Below, piece after piece: positions 8,974 through 17,027 of a DNA stretch of 64,000 nucleotides. Position numbers and translations under genes: made by a program. This DNA is from Vreelandella hamiltonii (lineage in GTDB: Bacteria; Pseudomonadota; Gammaproteobacteria; Pseudomonadales; Halomonadaceae). Numbering within the stretch: the stretch's first letter is position 1; every line of letters starts with the position of its first letter. The notes below the pieces were generated by a model. It had not been told where the DNA came from, searched no databases, and saw only the letters and a program-made list of their open reading frames with translations. The DNA is taken from assembly GCF_014651775.1 (NCBI RefSeq), contig NZ_BMXN01000006.1:159097-223096 (forward strand). The letters are read 5' to 3'.

Positions 8974-10045
8974 GTCACGCTCCTAACCCGTAAAAAAACA
9001 GCAGATCATAAAGAGTGTTGGGCAGTGTTGCCAGTGTCGGCCACTTCCTATGCAGGGTAGTCGATGAACGATGCCCCGCCTATTCGTCGAATGATTACCT
9101 CACTCTGATTTAACCTCTTTGCTGTATAAAAAACGATAACGCGAATTTGGCGCTCTGCTCCTGGCCTTTGCGAACGTGTTGTTGACAGGTCCCAGGCGTT
9201 TCAAACACCTCTGACACTGCATAGTGACCAGTGCTTCTTTATCCCTACGCTTGACGCCAATGGCCATTGTGTTCAAGTCCGAAACTGAAGAACGCCCTCT
9301 TGTGTAAAAACGAACCAAGGCGTTACTGCATTAGTCGCTGATTGCCTCTGCAAGGAGGCCTTGGGTTGGGTTATCACCCTGAGCAGAATAGCTTTATGAG
9401 TGTCACGGAGTAAGTGGAACAATGGCGCAGTCGGAACCGTCAGTGCCTGTGCTGGTGATCTCTCGCTGCCGCCGGAGTCTGCTGAACCCATCTGGCAGCG
9501 CATATTGCTCTCCCGTCGGCAGTTCGCGTTGCTGTGCTTTGCGACACTGGAACGCGACACCGCGCTGGTGTAGCAACTCCTCCCCTCTGAACGCTGCCAG
9601 GTTAAGCGCCTGTCCCGGATGCTCAGCAGCACCGCTGCTACCTTGCGCAGGGGGGCAGGAAATTTGCTTATAGTCCGGTGTATATTGCGCGACTCGTCGG
9701 TATCAATCATGGCGGCCTGCGTGGCGTCAGCCATCCAATACGACGGCAGCATGGTATCGGCGTTGATTGAGGTCTATGTGGCGACCACGGTCATTACCCT
9801 TGGCAGTGACCCGCCACGAAACGGCGAGGCGTGCTCCATCGCACCCGTGGCGCGCAGCCTGTATGGTTTGTAAAGAGATCAAGTGTTGCAGTGTTCAGAA
9901 TGATTAGAAATAAGCACCTGCGTGCCGAGATCAATCAGGTTGGTGGCGAGCGTGCATCCGCAATGACTGGCACCTATGTTCGAAACAGGTATGTGCTTGG
10001 AGTCTTTTCGCAAAGCGATGCATCGCAAGCACGATGTATACCATC
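8974..10045. other. 1.07 kb stretch without a recognisable gene
   Basis: Several short frames occur on both strands, none with known motifs. The most protein-like is a plus-strand frame from 9400 to 9873. It is broken by an in-frame TAG at 9571 and reads PPESAEPIWQRILLSRRQF, then ALLCFATLERDTALV, before the stop and a further 100 codons after it. This may be a decayed gene. A minus-strand frame 9273-9752 overlaps it and shows no family features. The region borders the accessory operon and may be debris of its insertion. Confidence 0.5.
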
Positions 10046-10666
10046 TTAACGACGCAGCATAGAAGCTGCCGCCGCCACCATGATCGTTGCCGCCCCGCGG
10101 AACAGATGTTGCTGCGCGCGCGGGCTGGACAGCAGGTGCCGCATACGCACAGCCGTCACAATGAACAGCGCGCCAACGCTCAGTAATACCAGAACGGTTA
10201 GCGGCACCAACATCATTACCCAAGTTTGTAACGAGACCGCCTCTAAGTTGATGACCAATGGAAGGATCGCCAGGTAAAAAGCGATGGTCTTCGGGTTGCC
10301 CAGCGTTATGGTCAGTCCAGACAATGCCGCCGACAACAGTTCCCGTTTCTTCGCTGACTTGCCCTCTTCTATCGTTTGATGATTGGTGAACCAGAACTGC
10401 CAGGCCAGGTAGCACAGATACAATGCCGCCCCCCAGCGAACCACCTCGAACAGTGCGTTGAAGTGTTCCACGACCATCGCCAGCCCAAAGACCGCGAAAG
10501 ACAAATAGATCAGGTCACCAACTATCAAGCCGAGCAGCAGGCAAAAACCCGGCAAGGTACCGCCACTGACGCTACGGGCGACGAGAGCGGCCAAGCCAGG
10601 GCCGGGGATGGCAGCGGCAATCCCTAGTGCCATCGAATAGGAAAATATTTGCGTTACATCGAGCAT
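10046..10666 (-). CDS. LysE/RhtB-family amino-acid exporter
   Basis: A 206-residue inner-membrane protein with about six hydrophobic helices. The N-terminal AAIPGPGLAALVARS is the LysE/RhtB hallmark (PGP followed by a polar cluster), and LGNPKTIAFYLAILP is the second conserved block. Family members expel amino acids or analogues driven by the proton gradient. It is the last gene of the eight-gene operon, 29 bp after the cyclodeaminase-like gene. Its job is therefore likely export of the operon product or of a toxic intermediate; the substrate is unknown. Confidence 0.85.
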   Translation of the reverse strand: MLDVTQIFSYSMALGIAAAIPGPGLAALVARSVSGGTLPGFCLLLGLIVGDLIYLSFAVFGLAMVVEHFNALFEVVRWGAALYLCYLAWQFWFTNHQTIEEGKSAKKRELLSAALSGLTITLGNPKTIAFYLAILPLVINLEAVSLQTWVMMLVPLTVLVLLSVGALFIVTAVRMRHLLSSPRAQQHLFRGAATIMVAAAASMLRR

Positions 10667-10695
10667 GTCTCGGTCCTGATGAAGTGGTTATTTTG

Positions 10696-11649
10696 TCAAC
10701 AGCGTGTAGAGCGCCACCGTCTGATGGCCTCGCGGGAAAAAACCAAGTCCTGCACCGCCAGTCCAACCGACTTGAAGATGCTCAAGCGCTGTTCATGCAG
10801 TGGTGTGAGACCGGCATGCAGGTTACCGATTTCTGTGCCGACCTTTTGCGAGGGCAACAGGCCTTTCTGGACAGCCTTGATCACGCACTCGGCTGAGGCA
10901 AGTACCGAACGATTGCAGTCCGTGAACAAGGCGCTGTGTTCATACACATCTTCGTGCAACTCTTGAAAACCGAGAGCAGAAGAGCCAATGGCGTTGATAT
11001 GGCAGCGTGCGGGCACTGCGGCCCGGCTCAGAATAGGCGAGCGCGCGGCTGTGGTGGTACATATGATGTCGCTGCCATGCACTGCCTCGGTTACTGTTGG
11101 GTGGGTTGAGATCGGGAAGTTGCAGAAGCGCTGGCTCCAGGCGGCAAACTCTTGCCGGGCTGTTTCGGTGCGCCCCCATATGGAAAGCTGTTTGACCGGT
11201 CTGACGGCCTGCATTGCCATGAGATGGGCGCGGGCCTGTAGGCCTGTACCCAGAATGGCCAGGCGGCTTGCATTGGGCGCGGCAAGTAGGTCTGTTGCGT
11301 ATGCCGAAGCTGCAGCCGTGCGGATTTCGGTGATCGCCCCTGCATCGACCGCAACGACTGGGGATGTCCCGGCCTCGTCATAGATCAAGACGCTCCCCGT
11401 ATGAGACGGACCAAGCTTCTTGGCCCCAAGCCTGACCACCACCGATTTCAAGCCAAAGCCTTTGTAGGGGCCGGACTTGATATAGGCTGGCATAACACCC
11501 ATCAGATCGTTGTCGTTTCCACGGATGATTGTGCGTAGCGGCTGCTGTACCTGATTTGAGGAGTGCAGCCTGAATGCTTCCTCGCTGAGAATCAGGCCTA
11601 GTTGAAAGTCCAAGAGTTTCCTGACTGAGTGGCCATCCACGTGAAGCAT
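10696..11649 (-). CDS. Ornithine cyclodeaminase / mu-crystallin family enzyme
   Basis: A 317-residue NAD(P)-dependent protein. It has the Rossmann motif AILGTGLQARAHLMA near residue 130, preceded by VDAGAITEIRTAAASA, the standard order in this family. Members include ornithine cyclodeaminase, ketimine reductases, alanine dehydrogenases and SbnB-type enzymes that oxidise or reduce the alpha-amino bond. The reaction here cannot be fixed from sequence. It lies 3 bp downstream of the AhpD-like gene, so it is co-transcribed. I infer a redox step on an amino acid or imine in the operon's pathway. Confidence 0.82.
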   Translation of the reverse strand: MLHVDGHSVRKLLDFQLGLILSEEAFRLHSSNQVQQPLRTIIRGNDNDLMGVMPAYIKSGPYKGFGLKSVVVRLGAKKLGPSHTGSVLIYDEAGTSPVVAVDAGAITEIRTAAASAYATDLLAAPNASRLAILGTGLQARAHLMAMQAVRPVKQLSIWGRTETARQEFAAWSQRFCNFPISTHPTVTEAVHGSDIICTTTAARSPILSRAAVPARCHINAIGSSALGFQELHEDVYEHSALFTDCNRSVLASAECVIKAVQKGLLPSQKVGTEIGNLHAGLTPLHEQRLSIFKSVGLAVQDLVFSREAIRRWRSTRC

Positions 11650-11652
11650 AGT

Positions 11653-12222
11653 TCAAGCCTCGTCCGTCTGTTTGATCCCTAGAAATGCCTCCCACTTGAA
11701 GCGATGATCGACCTCCGTGATGGCGATGCTGTTCAGGATGGTCGACATGTGTTTCTGCGAAACGCCCAGAATCACGTCCAACATGTTTTGTTTGCTGAAA
11801 CCGGCATGCAGGACAGCCTCAATTTCCTGTCTTTTCAAGCGGCCGCCGCAATGAATAACTTCCTGTGTGAAGTTGTACAAGGCCCGCAGCCGGTCATCAA
11901 GGTTATCTGGATCGTGCGCAGCAGCTTCGACCACACGGGCATCAACGCCTTTGGACAAAGCGATGAAGGCATGTGCCTGAACCGTGTAGGTGCAGTTATT
12001 TTCGACACCGCAGGTTATCCATACAACGGCCTTTTCTGCTTCGTCCAACGAGCTGTCGATGAACAGGTCGTGTGCTTGCTGGTAGGCTGCCAATAGTGCT
12101 GGTGATTCGGCCATATATGCACTCTGGTTGGGAATCCAGCCAAAGCTGTCGATTGAGTTTTGGAGTAACGCTTTGCTTTTCTCCGGTGCCGAATCGATTG
12201 TGTGTCGCTTCAAAATAGACAT
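11653..12222 (-). CDS. AhpD-fold (carboxymuconolactone decarboxylase-like) protein lacking the second cysteine
   Basis: A 189-residue all-helical protein of the peroxidase-related CMD/AhpD superfamily. The active-site pattern E-x2-C-x2-C-x3-H reads ENNCTYTVQAH: Glu74, Cys77 and His84 are present, but the second Cys is Thr80. A redox disulfide as in AhpD is therefore impossible at this site. The start at 12222 has GAGG 5 bases upstream; an adjacent ATG at 12225 is too close. It sits between the prephenate-dehydratase-fold gene (30 bp) and the cyclodeaminase-like gene (3 bp). Its function is unknown; a non-redox catalytic or binding role is possible. Confidence 0.7.
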   Translation of the reverse strand: MSILKRHTIDSAPEKSKALLQNSIDSFGWIPNQSAYMAESPALLAAYQQAHDLFIDSSLDEAEKAVVWITCGVENNCTYTVQAHAFIALSKGVDARVVEAAAHDPDNLDDRLRALYNFTQEVIHCGGRLKRQEIEAVLHAGFSKQNMLDVILGVSQKHMSTILNSIAITEVDHRFKWEAFLGIKQTDEA

Positions 12223-12252
12223 CATGACCTCGTTTGTGCATTGGTAGTTCAA

Positions 12253-12891
12253 TTAAAGGGCAAGCTCCACGCTCAGCCTGAACGGGTCGGTTTCAGCGAG
12301 ACGTGCACTCCAGTGCGTGTGAGTAAAGACAGACCAGAGCATTCGGATCGGACGGGTGTTGGAGATGAAATGCAAATCATGGATTTTGGCCGCCACCTCA
12401 GTGGTCAGAGCAACATCCACTTCGCTTCTGGCCGCCGCCGCAGCGGCGGCACTGGTGGAAAGTGTGAGAATCACGGAATCTATCTCAAGCCCCCGAGGTA
12501 GTAATTCTTCTATCAGGAGCCGCGGTGCCGGGTGGGTTGCGATGGTTGGCTTGCTGGTCGTCAGTGGCCCCTTGCTCGCTAGTCCGTACAAAGGGGTGTC
12601 GAAAACAAAGGTAGCGACTAGATTCAAGCGTGGCTCCATATAGAAGTTATGTATCTCTGGATAGGCGTTAGCCACGATCAGCACTGCTGGTGTTTCCTTC
12701 TCCATGGAGGAGCAGGCATTCTCATAGGAATCGTTAAGTTTGATCCGAACGCATGATTCGGGGTGTCGTTGCTCAAGCCATTTTGCAAAGAATCCGGCGG
12801 CGGCTTCACTGCTGGTTCCGCTGGGGCCTAGGGTGTGAATGATGACGTCGTGCCAGTCCCCAATACCTAGGTTCAGTAAGCTGTTGTCCAT
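12253..12891 (-). CDS. Prephenate dehydratase-fold protein resembling BacA-type prephenate decarboxylase
   Basis: A 212-residue protein. It opens with IIHTLGPSGTSSEAAAGFF, matching the prephenate dehydratase start (LGPxGTxSxxAA) and, from memory, the bacilysin enzyme BacA more closely. Later blocks AYPEIHNFY and ATHPAPRLLIEELL also recall BacA. No ACT regulatory domain follows, as in BacA, so it is not an ordinary PheA. BacA relatives decarboxylate prephenate without aromatising it. The PDT catalytic TRF is not clearly present: the nearest match is NTRPIRM. ATG 12891 was chosen, although GTG 12897 is closer to GGAG. Family membership is fairly sure; the reaction is inferred. Confidence 0.62.
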   Translation of the reverse strand: MDNSLLNLGIGDWHDVIIHTLGPSGTSSEAAAGFFAKWLEQRHPESCVRIKLNDSYENACSSMEKETPAVLIVANAYPEIHNFYMEPRLNLVATFVFDTPLYGLASKGPLTTSKPTIATHPAPRLLIEELLPRGLEIDSVILTLSTSAAAAAAARSEVDVALTTEVAAKIHDLHFISNTRPIRMLWSVFTHTHWSARLAETDPFRLSVELAL

Positions 12892-12912
12892 AGCCACAAG
12901 TCTCCAATGGAA

Positions 12913-13878
12913 TCAGTTAAATATAGGGGTCAGCCAATGAGCGTATTTGGCATTCAGGCCTCTCACGCTCTCCAAGTAGAGTCTTCTGATTGCGGTACTA
13001 ACTTTTCCGACGCCACTTTCTTGCAGCTTGTAGTGGTCGATTTGAGTTACTGGCACGATCTCGACGCCGGTGCCAGACAGAAAGCATTCTTCGACTGAGA
13101 ACAACTCTGAAAAAGGAACATCCCTCTCGATAACCTCCATCCCCAGTTCATCTCTGGCCAGCTTGATGACGGTATCGCGTGTAATGCCCTCAAGAATGTG
13201 GGCACTCAAAGGCGGAGTAATGAGGTGGCCACCTTTGACGATGAAGACGTTGGAAGAGGTCGATTCGGCCAAGTTGCCATGCACATTCAGCATCAAAGCG
13301 TCATCGCACCCAATGCGCTGCGCCGATTCCATAGCTAGCGCCGAATTGGCGTAGCTGCCAGTGATTTTGGCCCGCGCGGGGAGTGACGAGTCGGGAATAC
13401 GCCGCCAACTTGAAACGGCGCAATGGATGCCGTTTGCTGGCATGTAGGCTCCCATGTCAAGGGTGTTGATTGCCAGACCTGTGCTGACCCCAGCGAGCTT
13501 GACGCCGAAGCTGAATCCAGGAAGCAACGTTTTCTTGTAGGCCAAAGGTCTAATGTAGCTATCGGTTGATGCTTGGTTGCGTTGCAGCAGATCGAGAATG
13601 ATTGCTCTCATCTCCGGGCGTGGCGGCAGGCCTTCCAACTGCAAAAATTTGGCCGAGTGCTCTAGTCGCTTAAGGTGGTCGTCCAGCCGGAAGACATTCA
13701 GTTGACCATTGCCGGAAGCATAGGCACGGATGCCTTCGAAAACGGCAGTGCCATAATTGAAGGCTTGGGTCGTTGTTGGGACTAGGGCTTCTGCAGCTGG
13801 CACTATCTCTCCATCTAGATATACCCAAGGGTGAGGTTTGCGCGGCACAGTCGAGACGGTGCCAAGCGAATCCGCCAT
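12913..13878 (-). CDS. Class IV aminotransferase, branched-chain type (IlvE-like)
   Basis: A 321-residue PLP enzyme of fold type IV. It shows FNYGTAVFEGIRAY, the predicted PLP lysine at about residue 171 in ARAKITGSYANS, LAESTSSNVF, LEGITRDTVIKLA and LSGTGVEIVPV, all in IlvE order. It should move an amino group between glutamate and a branched or hydrophobic 2-oxo acid. The start at 13878 follows GGAGGG by 7 bases and lies 2 bp after the ligase stop. As a pathway-dedicated copy it probably aminates the operon's keto-acid intermediate. A housekeeping IlvE role cannot be excluded. Confidence 0.88.
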   Translation of the reverse strand: MADSLGTVSTVPRKPHPWVYLDGEIVPAAEALVPTTTQAFNYGTAVFEGIRAYASGNGQLNVFRLDDHLKRLEHSAKFLQLEGLPPRPEMRAIILDLLQRNQASTDSYIRPLAYKKTLLPGFSFGVKLAGVSTGLAINTLDMGAYMPANGIHCAVSSWRRIPDSSLPARAKITGSYANSALAMESAQRIGCDDALMLNVHGNLAESTSSNVFIVKGGHLITPPLSAHILEGITRDTVIKLARDELGMEVIERDVPFSELFSVEECFLSGTGVEIVPVTQIDHYKLQESGVGKVSTAIRRLYLESVRGLNAKYAHWLTPIFN

Positions 13879-13880
13879 GG

Positions 13881-15281
13881 TCAGGCCCTCCACGTTGCAA
13901 TTTTCAATGCGGTTTCGCGCTCCTGGTTATCACTGCCTTGACGCTTGTCATGGAGTCTGGCGGCTTTCCAGCTAACCATTGCCGCAGTACCCGTCACGGC
14001 ATCAGTCGAACCGACCGCGATGCGAACGCGAGTATTAAGCTTTTCCGCCATGGAGCTGGCAATGAACTGCAGGTTGTTCAGGGTAGCGCTGCTGCTCTCT
14101 AATTCCAGCGTGACGCTCAGTTGGTCGGCGCCTGCAACGGCCTCCACTAGGATATGGTAATCTAAGCAGCCTTTGAGATTCTCGAGCAGTGTGGCTTCGA
14201 TGTCGTAGGCGCAGTGGGTGCTGCCATTGATTATCAAGGTGTCTCTGACCCGGCCGATAGGAATGATGTGCCACTGGCCCGTATTCAGCACTTGGGCTCT
14301 GACCATATCGCCAGTGCGATAGCGGATCAGTGGCTTCTGCCCTGGATAGAGGTGGGTGATGACCAGTTCGCCTGTCATTCTGTCGTCCTCGGGTTCCAAG
14401 ACTTGCCCCGTCAGCGGATCTATCACTTCATAAACAATATTTAAGGGAACCGTGCAGAGGTTTCCTTGAATGTTGCTCACTGCAAGGATTGATGACTCCT
14501 GTGACGCATACATGCAGTTGTAGATGGTACTACCCCAAACCTCACCGATATTTCGCAGCAGGGCAGGCGTAGTGAGCTCGCCTAGGGTAAAAATCAGCTT
14601 CACGCCCAAGTGGGAAGGTTGGCAATCTCTTTGGAGCAGATGTTTGGCTAGGCTGATGGCAATGGCTGGTGTGCAGACTAGCGCGGTGATCTTCAGTTCC
14701 CTGATCAGCGTCACGGCCCGGTCCAGCCCTACAGTGGGTGAGCGCGGCCACATTTTCACGACAGTGTGGCCCAAGCTGCGACACACATCCTCGAAAGTAT
14801 CTCCAGTCGAATGCAGTTCCGTAGGCCCCATTACACCGATAATATGCTGAGAACCGTGGGCGCGGAAAATCTCGCCATAACGGAGTATCAGCGGGCTGTT
14901 GTTGAAGATGGAGTCCTGCTCGTTGCGAGGACATGGGGTGGCTGCGCCAGTGGTGCCCGTAGTCTCATAGTAGATCCAGGCTTCAGTCAGCGGCGCAGCA
15001 GCCATCTCATGCCCGGCTGTGCGCAAATCACTCTTCGTAGTGAATGGCAATTTACGAAATGCATCCCAGTTCAGATCATCTATGTCTGAATCAGACATGG
15101 CGGACAGTGCAGTACGATAAAAAGGCGCATATTCCCTGACATAGCGAAGCGTGCTTTTAAGCCGCTCAAGTTGGATGCTGTTTAACTCGTCAGCGGAGAC
15201 TTTGCCATTCTCAAATAGCTCGTGTTGATGATAAACAGTATGAGCCAGCTTCAGAAGATCAGGCTTGAATAAGGCGTACAT
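13881..15281 (-). CDS. PaaK-like adenylate-forming ligase
   Basis: A 466-residue AMP-forming enzyme. The ATP-binding loop YYETTGTTGAATPCPR lies at residues 104-119, and LIRYRTGD and GRVRDTLIINGS lie in the C-terminal half, as in phenylacetate-CoA ligases and CapK/F390-synthetase relatives. It activates a carboxylic acid as an adenylate, then transfers it to CoA or another nucleophile. No carrier-protein gene is adjacent, so a CoA thioester or amide is more likely than a thiotemplate. It is 13 bp after the DUF2000 gene and 2 bp before the aminotransferase. The substrate is unknown; an amino or aryl acid is plausible. Confidence 0.82.
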   Translation of the reverse strand: MYALFKPDLLKLAHTVYHQHELFENGKVSADELNSIQLERLKSTLRYVREYAPFYRTALSAMSDSDIDDLNWDAFRKLPFTTKSDLRTAGHEMAAAPLTEAWIYYETTGTTGAATPCPRNEQDSIFNNSPLILRYGEIFRAHGSQHIIGVMGPTELHSTGDTFEDVCRSLGHTVVKMWPRSPTVGLDRAVTLIRELKITALVCTPAIAISLAKHLLQRDCQPSHLGVKLIFTLGELTTPALLRNIGEVWGSTIYNCMYASQESSILAVSNIQGNLCTVPLNIVYEVIDPLTGQVLEPEDDRMTGELVITHLYPGQKPLIRYRTGDMVRAQVLNTGQWHIIPIGRVRDTLIINGSTHCAYDIEATLLENLKGCLDYHILVEAVAGADQLSVTLELESSSATLNNLQFIASSMAEKLNTRVRIAVGSTDAVTGTAAMVSWKAARLHDKRQGSDNQERETALKIATWRA

Positions 15282-15294
15282 TGAGGCCCCCTTG

Positions 15295-15717
15295 TTACTT
15301 GAATAGCGGAAGACTGCCAGTTAGCTTGGTGATCTTTTTTTTGGAGCCGACCAGTCCAATGGCGACCAGTTCAATGGAAGAGCTATCGGCTGCTGACATG
15401 CGCTCTTCGTACTCTTGATAGGTTCTACAGGATTGCGCCAGGGCACTGAACGGGATGTTGTGAATCTCATCCTCCTCCAGTGTTTTTACAAGTATTTCGC
15501 GCAGCTTTTCTTTGCTGGAGAGCAGTATTGGCAAGGGGGTGTAGATGACGCCGGGGTAATTCACGTTATCCTGACTTCGCATGTCTGGCCCTACCAGGTT
15601 TTCTACCGAGCGTCCCATGCTGACACCTATGACGCTAACAGCATTAGCCGCATGCCCTAGCCCCAGCTCCTTGTCGACTACGATGACGCACTTGTGGGTG
15701 GCTGCATCAAAATTCAT
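15295..15717 (-). CDS. DUF2000 family protein
   Basis: A 140-residue protein. It has the DUF2000 start CVIVVDKELGLGHAANAVSV, the block ENLVGPDMRSQDN, and a hydrophobic C-terminal strand ELVAIGLVGSKKK. The family is described as having a peptidyl-tRNA hydrolase II-like fold, but no activity is established. It lies between the Dabb gene (21 bp) and the ligase (13 bp), an unusual place for a DUF2000 gene. A role as a small enzyme or chaperone for the pathway is inferred only from co-transcription. Confidence 0.75.
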   Translation of the reverse strand: MNFDAATHKCVIVVDKELGLGHAANAVSVIGVSMGRSVENLVGPDMRSQDNVNYPGVIYTPLPILLSSKEKLREILVKTLEEDEIHNIPFSALAQSCRTYQEYEERMSAADSSSIELVAIGLVGSKKKITKLTGSLPLFK

Positions 15718-15738
15718 TGGCTTCTCCTTTTTTAAAAA

Positions 15739-16104
15739 TCAGCTCTGCACGAGTTTCCCGCTGACGCCAACCAGAGCGTTCAATAACCCAAAGAACCTTG
15801 TTGTGTCGCTGCCGAGCTCAATATCAACCACTTTCCAGTTGGCAATTTTCTTCCACTTTTGGACGCCCTGTTGATGATTGGGGTGGATTAAATATGCAGA
15901 AAGGTCTTCCTGGTTTTCAAATAGTCCCATTACAACGAAGTCCATGGCTTGTTCGCGTGGACTTATATTCCGGGCGCAAAGCCAACCACGTATTTCGCTA
16001 ATATGTTTTGGATGTTCGCGAGTCGCTGCCTCTGCCTCGATGACCTCTTTGTCACACCACTGTAAAGAGCTATTAAGCTTAAAAGCCACTAGGTGGAAAA
16101 TCAT
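15739..16104 (-). CDS. Stress-responsive alpha/beta-barrel (Dabb) protein
   Basis: A 121-residue protein matching the dimeric alpha-beta barrel (Dabb/EthD-like) pattern. A first strand IFHLVAFKLN is followed by a helix, then the strand MDFVVMGLFENQEDLSAYL and the typical HPNHQQ before a last helix and a strand VVDIEL. Such folds include polyketide cyclases and olivetolic acid cyclase as well as proteins of unknown role. It is the first gene of the minus-strand operon. About 225 bp of AT-rich DNA separates it from the divergent Lrp gene. A cyclising or isomerising role in the pathway is possible but unproven. Confidence 0.72.
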   Translation of the reverse strand: MIFHLVAFKLNSSLQWCDKEVIEAEAATREHPKHISEIRGWLCARNISPREQAMDFVVMGLFENQEDLSAYLIHPNHQQGVQKWKKIANWKVVDIELGSDTTRFFGLLNALVGVSGKLVQS

Positions 16105-16329
16105 TTCTCATCCTCATGTCTCGCCTAGTAAACGCGATTATCTAATTTTCCGATCAACTTGGTATTTAAAATAAAGTGCTTAGCACTCAGTGCAGCATGG
16201 CAGTTATTTAGTCTTATGCAACTGGATTAAAATGTTAATTGATAGGGTCGGAAAAGTGCTTTCTATTCTTGTTGCAAGTCATATCAGGAATGGTAGGATT
16301 TACCAGAAATTCGCTGATGAGTGAAAAAT
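16105..16329. promoter_or_regulatory. Divergent AT-rich promoter region between the Dabb operon and the Lrp regulator
   Basis: This 225-bp gap is the most AT-rich part of its neighbourhood and must hold promoters for both the eight-gene operon (minus) and the Lrp-type gene (plus). I could not pick convincing -35/-10 pairs. Lrp proteins usually bind their own promoter and the divergent target, so an Lrp operator is expected here. Confidence 0.5.
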
Positions 16330-16815
16330 ATGACCGATCAAGCGTTAAGTCTGACAGATGTCAAAATTCTGACCGCGCTGCAGCAAGATGGCAGGATCAC
16401 CAACCAAATGCTGGCCGATCAGATCGGCATGTCTGCATCTCCGTGCTGGCGTCGAGTGAAGCATTTGGAAGATCAAAACTACATTCAGGGCTACCGTGCA
16501 GTCTTGGATCGCCGAAAGATCGGGCTTGGGGTCATGGTTTTCATACGGATCAAAATCGACCGCCACAGTGAATCTGAGGCTAGGAAGTTCGAGCAGGAAG
16601 TCATGCAACTTGAGGATGTCGTTGCGTGCTACAGCATCGGTGGTGACGCCGATTTCCTGCTGCAGGTGGTGGCTTCTGACCTGGATTCATTCGCTGATTT
16701 TGCGATGTCCAGTGTTCGGCAGCTGCCTGGCATCAAGGAAATGCAGAGCATGTTCGTGCTCAAGGAAATTAAGCCTTTCGTCTCATTCCCGGTCAAACGT
16801 CTGCGAGCTGTTTGA
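16330..16815 (+). CDS. Lrp/AsnC-family transcriptional regulator
   Basis: A 161-residue protein. It has an N-terminal winged-helix DNA-binding domain (LTDVKILTALQQDGR, then GMSASPCWRRVKHLE) and a C-terminal RAM/ligand domain (DVVACYSIGGDADFLLQVV). Lrp-family regulators sense amino acids and often control divergent transport or metabolism genes. ATG 16330 is used; a GTG three codons upstream (16321) is an alternative. It is divergent from the eight-gene operon and is its likely regulator, which suggests the inducer is an amino acid or the operon product. Confidence 0.9.
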   Translation: MTDQALSLTDVKILTALQQDGRITNQMLADQIGMSASPCWRRVKHLEDQNYIQGYRAVLDRRKIGLGVMVFIRIKIDRHSESEARKFEQEVMQLEDVVACYSIGGDADFLLQVVASDLDSFADFAMSSVRQLPGIKEMQSMFVLKEIKPFVSFPVKRLRAV

Positions 16816-16904
16816 AGAGGCCTGTGTCGCGCCTAGCCAAGAGTGGCTTGCAATCGCTCTCCATCAGGGGTGGCGCCGAGCAGCCGCATTCGGCTAGCTG
16901 ATTC

Positions 16905-17027
16905 TCAGGCGGTTAAAGTCGGCGCTTCGAACTCGACGCTGAACAGATCACTGGTCTGGGCGCTCAGTGGATTGCTTTCGACGGGTAGCACGATGCCGCG
17001 AAACACCGCATTGACCTCGACTTTCAC
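16905..17027 (-). pseudogene. Remnant of an AbiEii-type nucleotidyltransferase toxin gene
   Basis: A 40-codon minus-strand frame reads VKVEVNAVFRGIVLPVE and then LFSVEFEAPTLTA before a stop. This matches the middle of AbiEii/AbiGii-type nucleotidyltransferases (normally about 250-300 aa), where a VEVN-x-V-x-RG block is followed by strands leading to LYGSKLVA. Both flanks are missing and a stop sits immediately upstream of the first codon, so only a fragment survives. It suggests that a mobile defence or toxin-antitoxin module once sat here. The match is recalled from family pattern, not searched. Confidence 0.55.
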
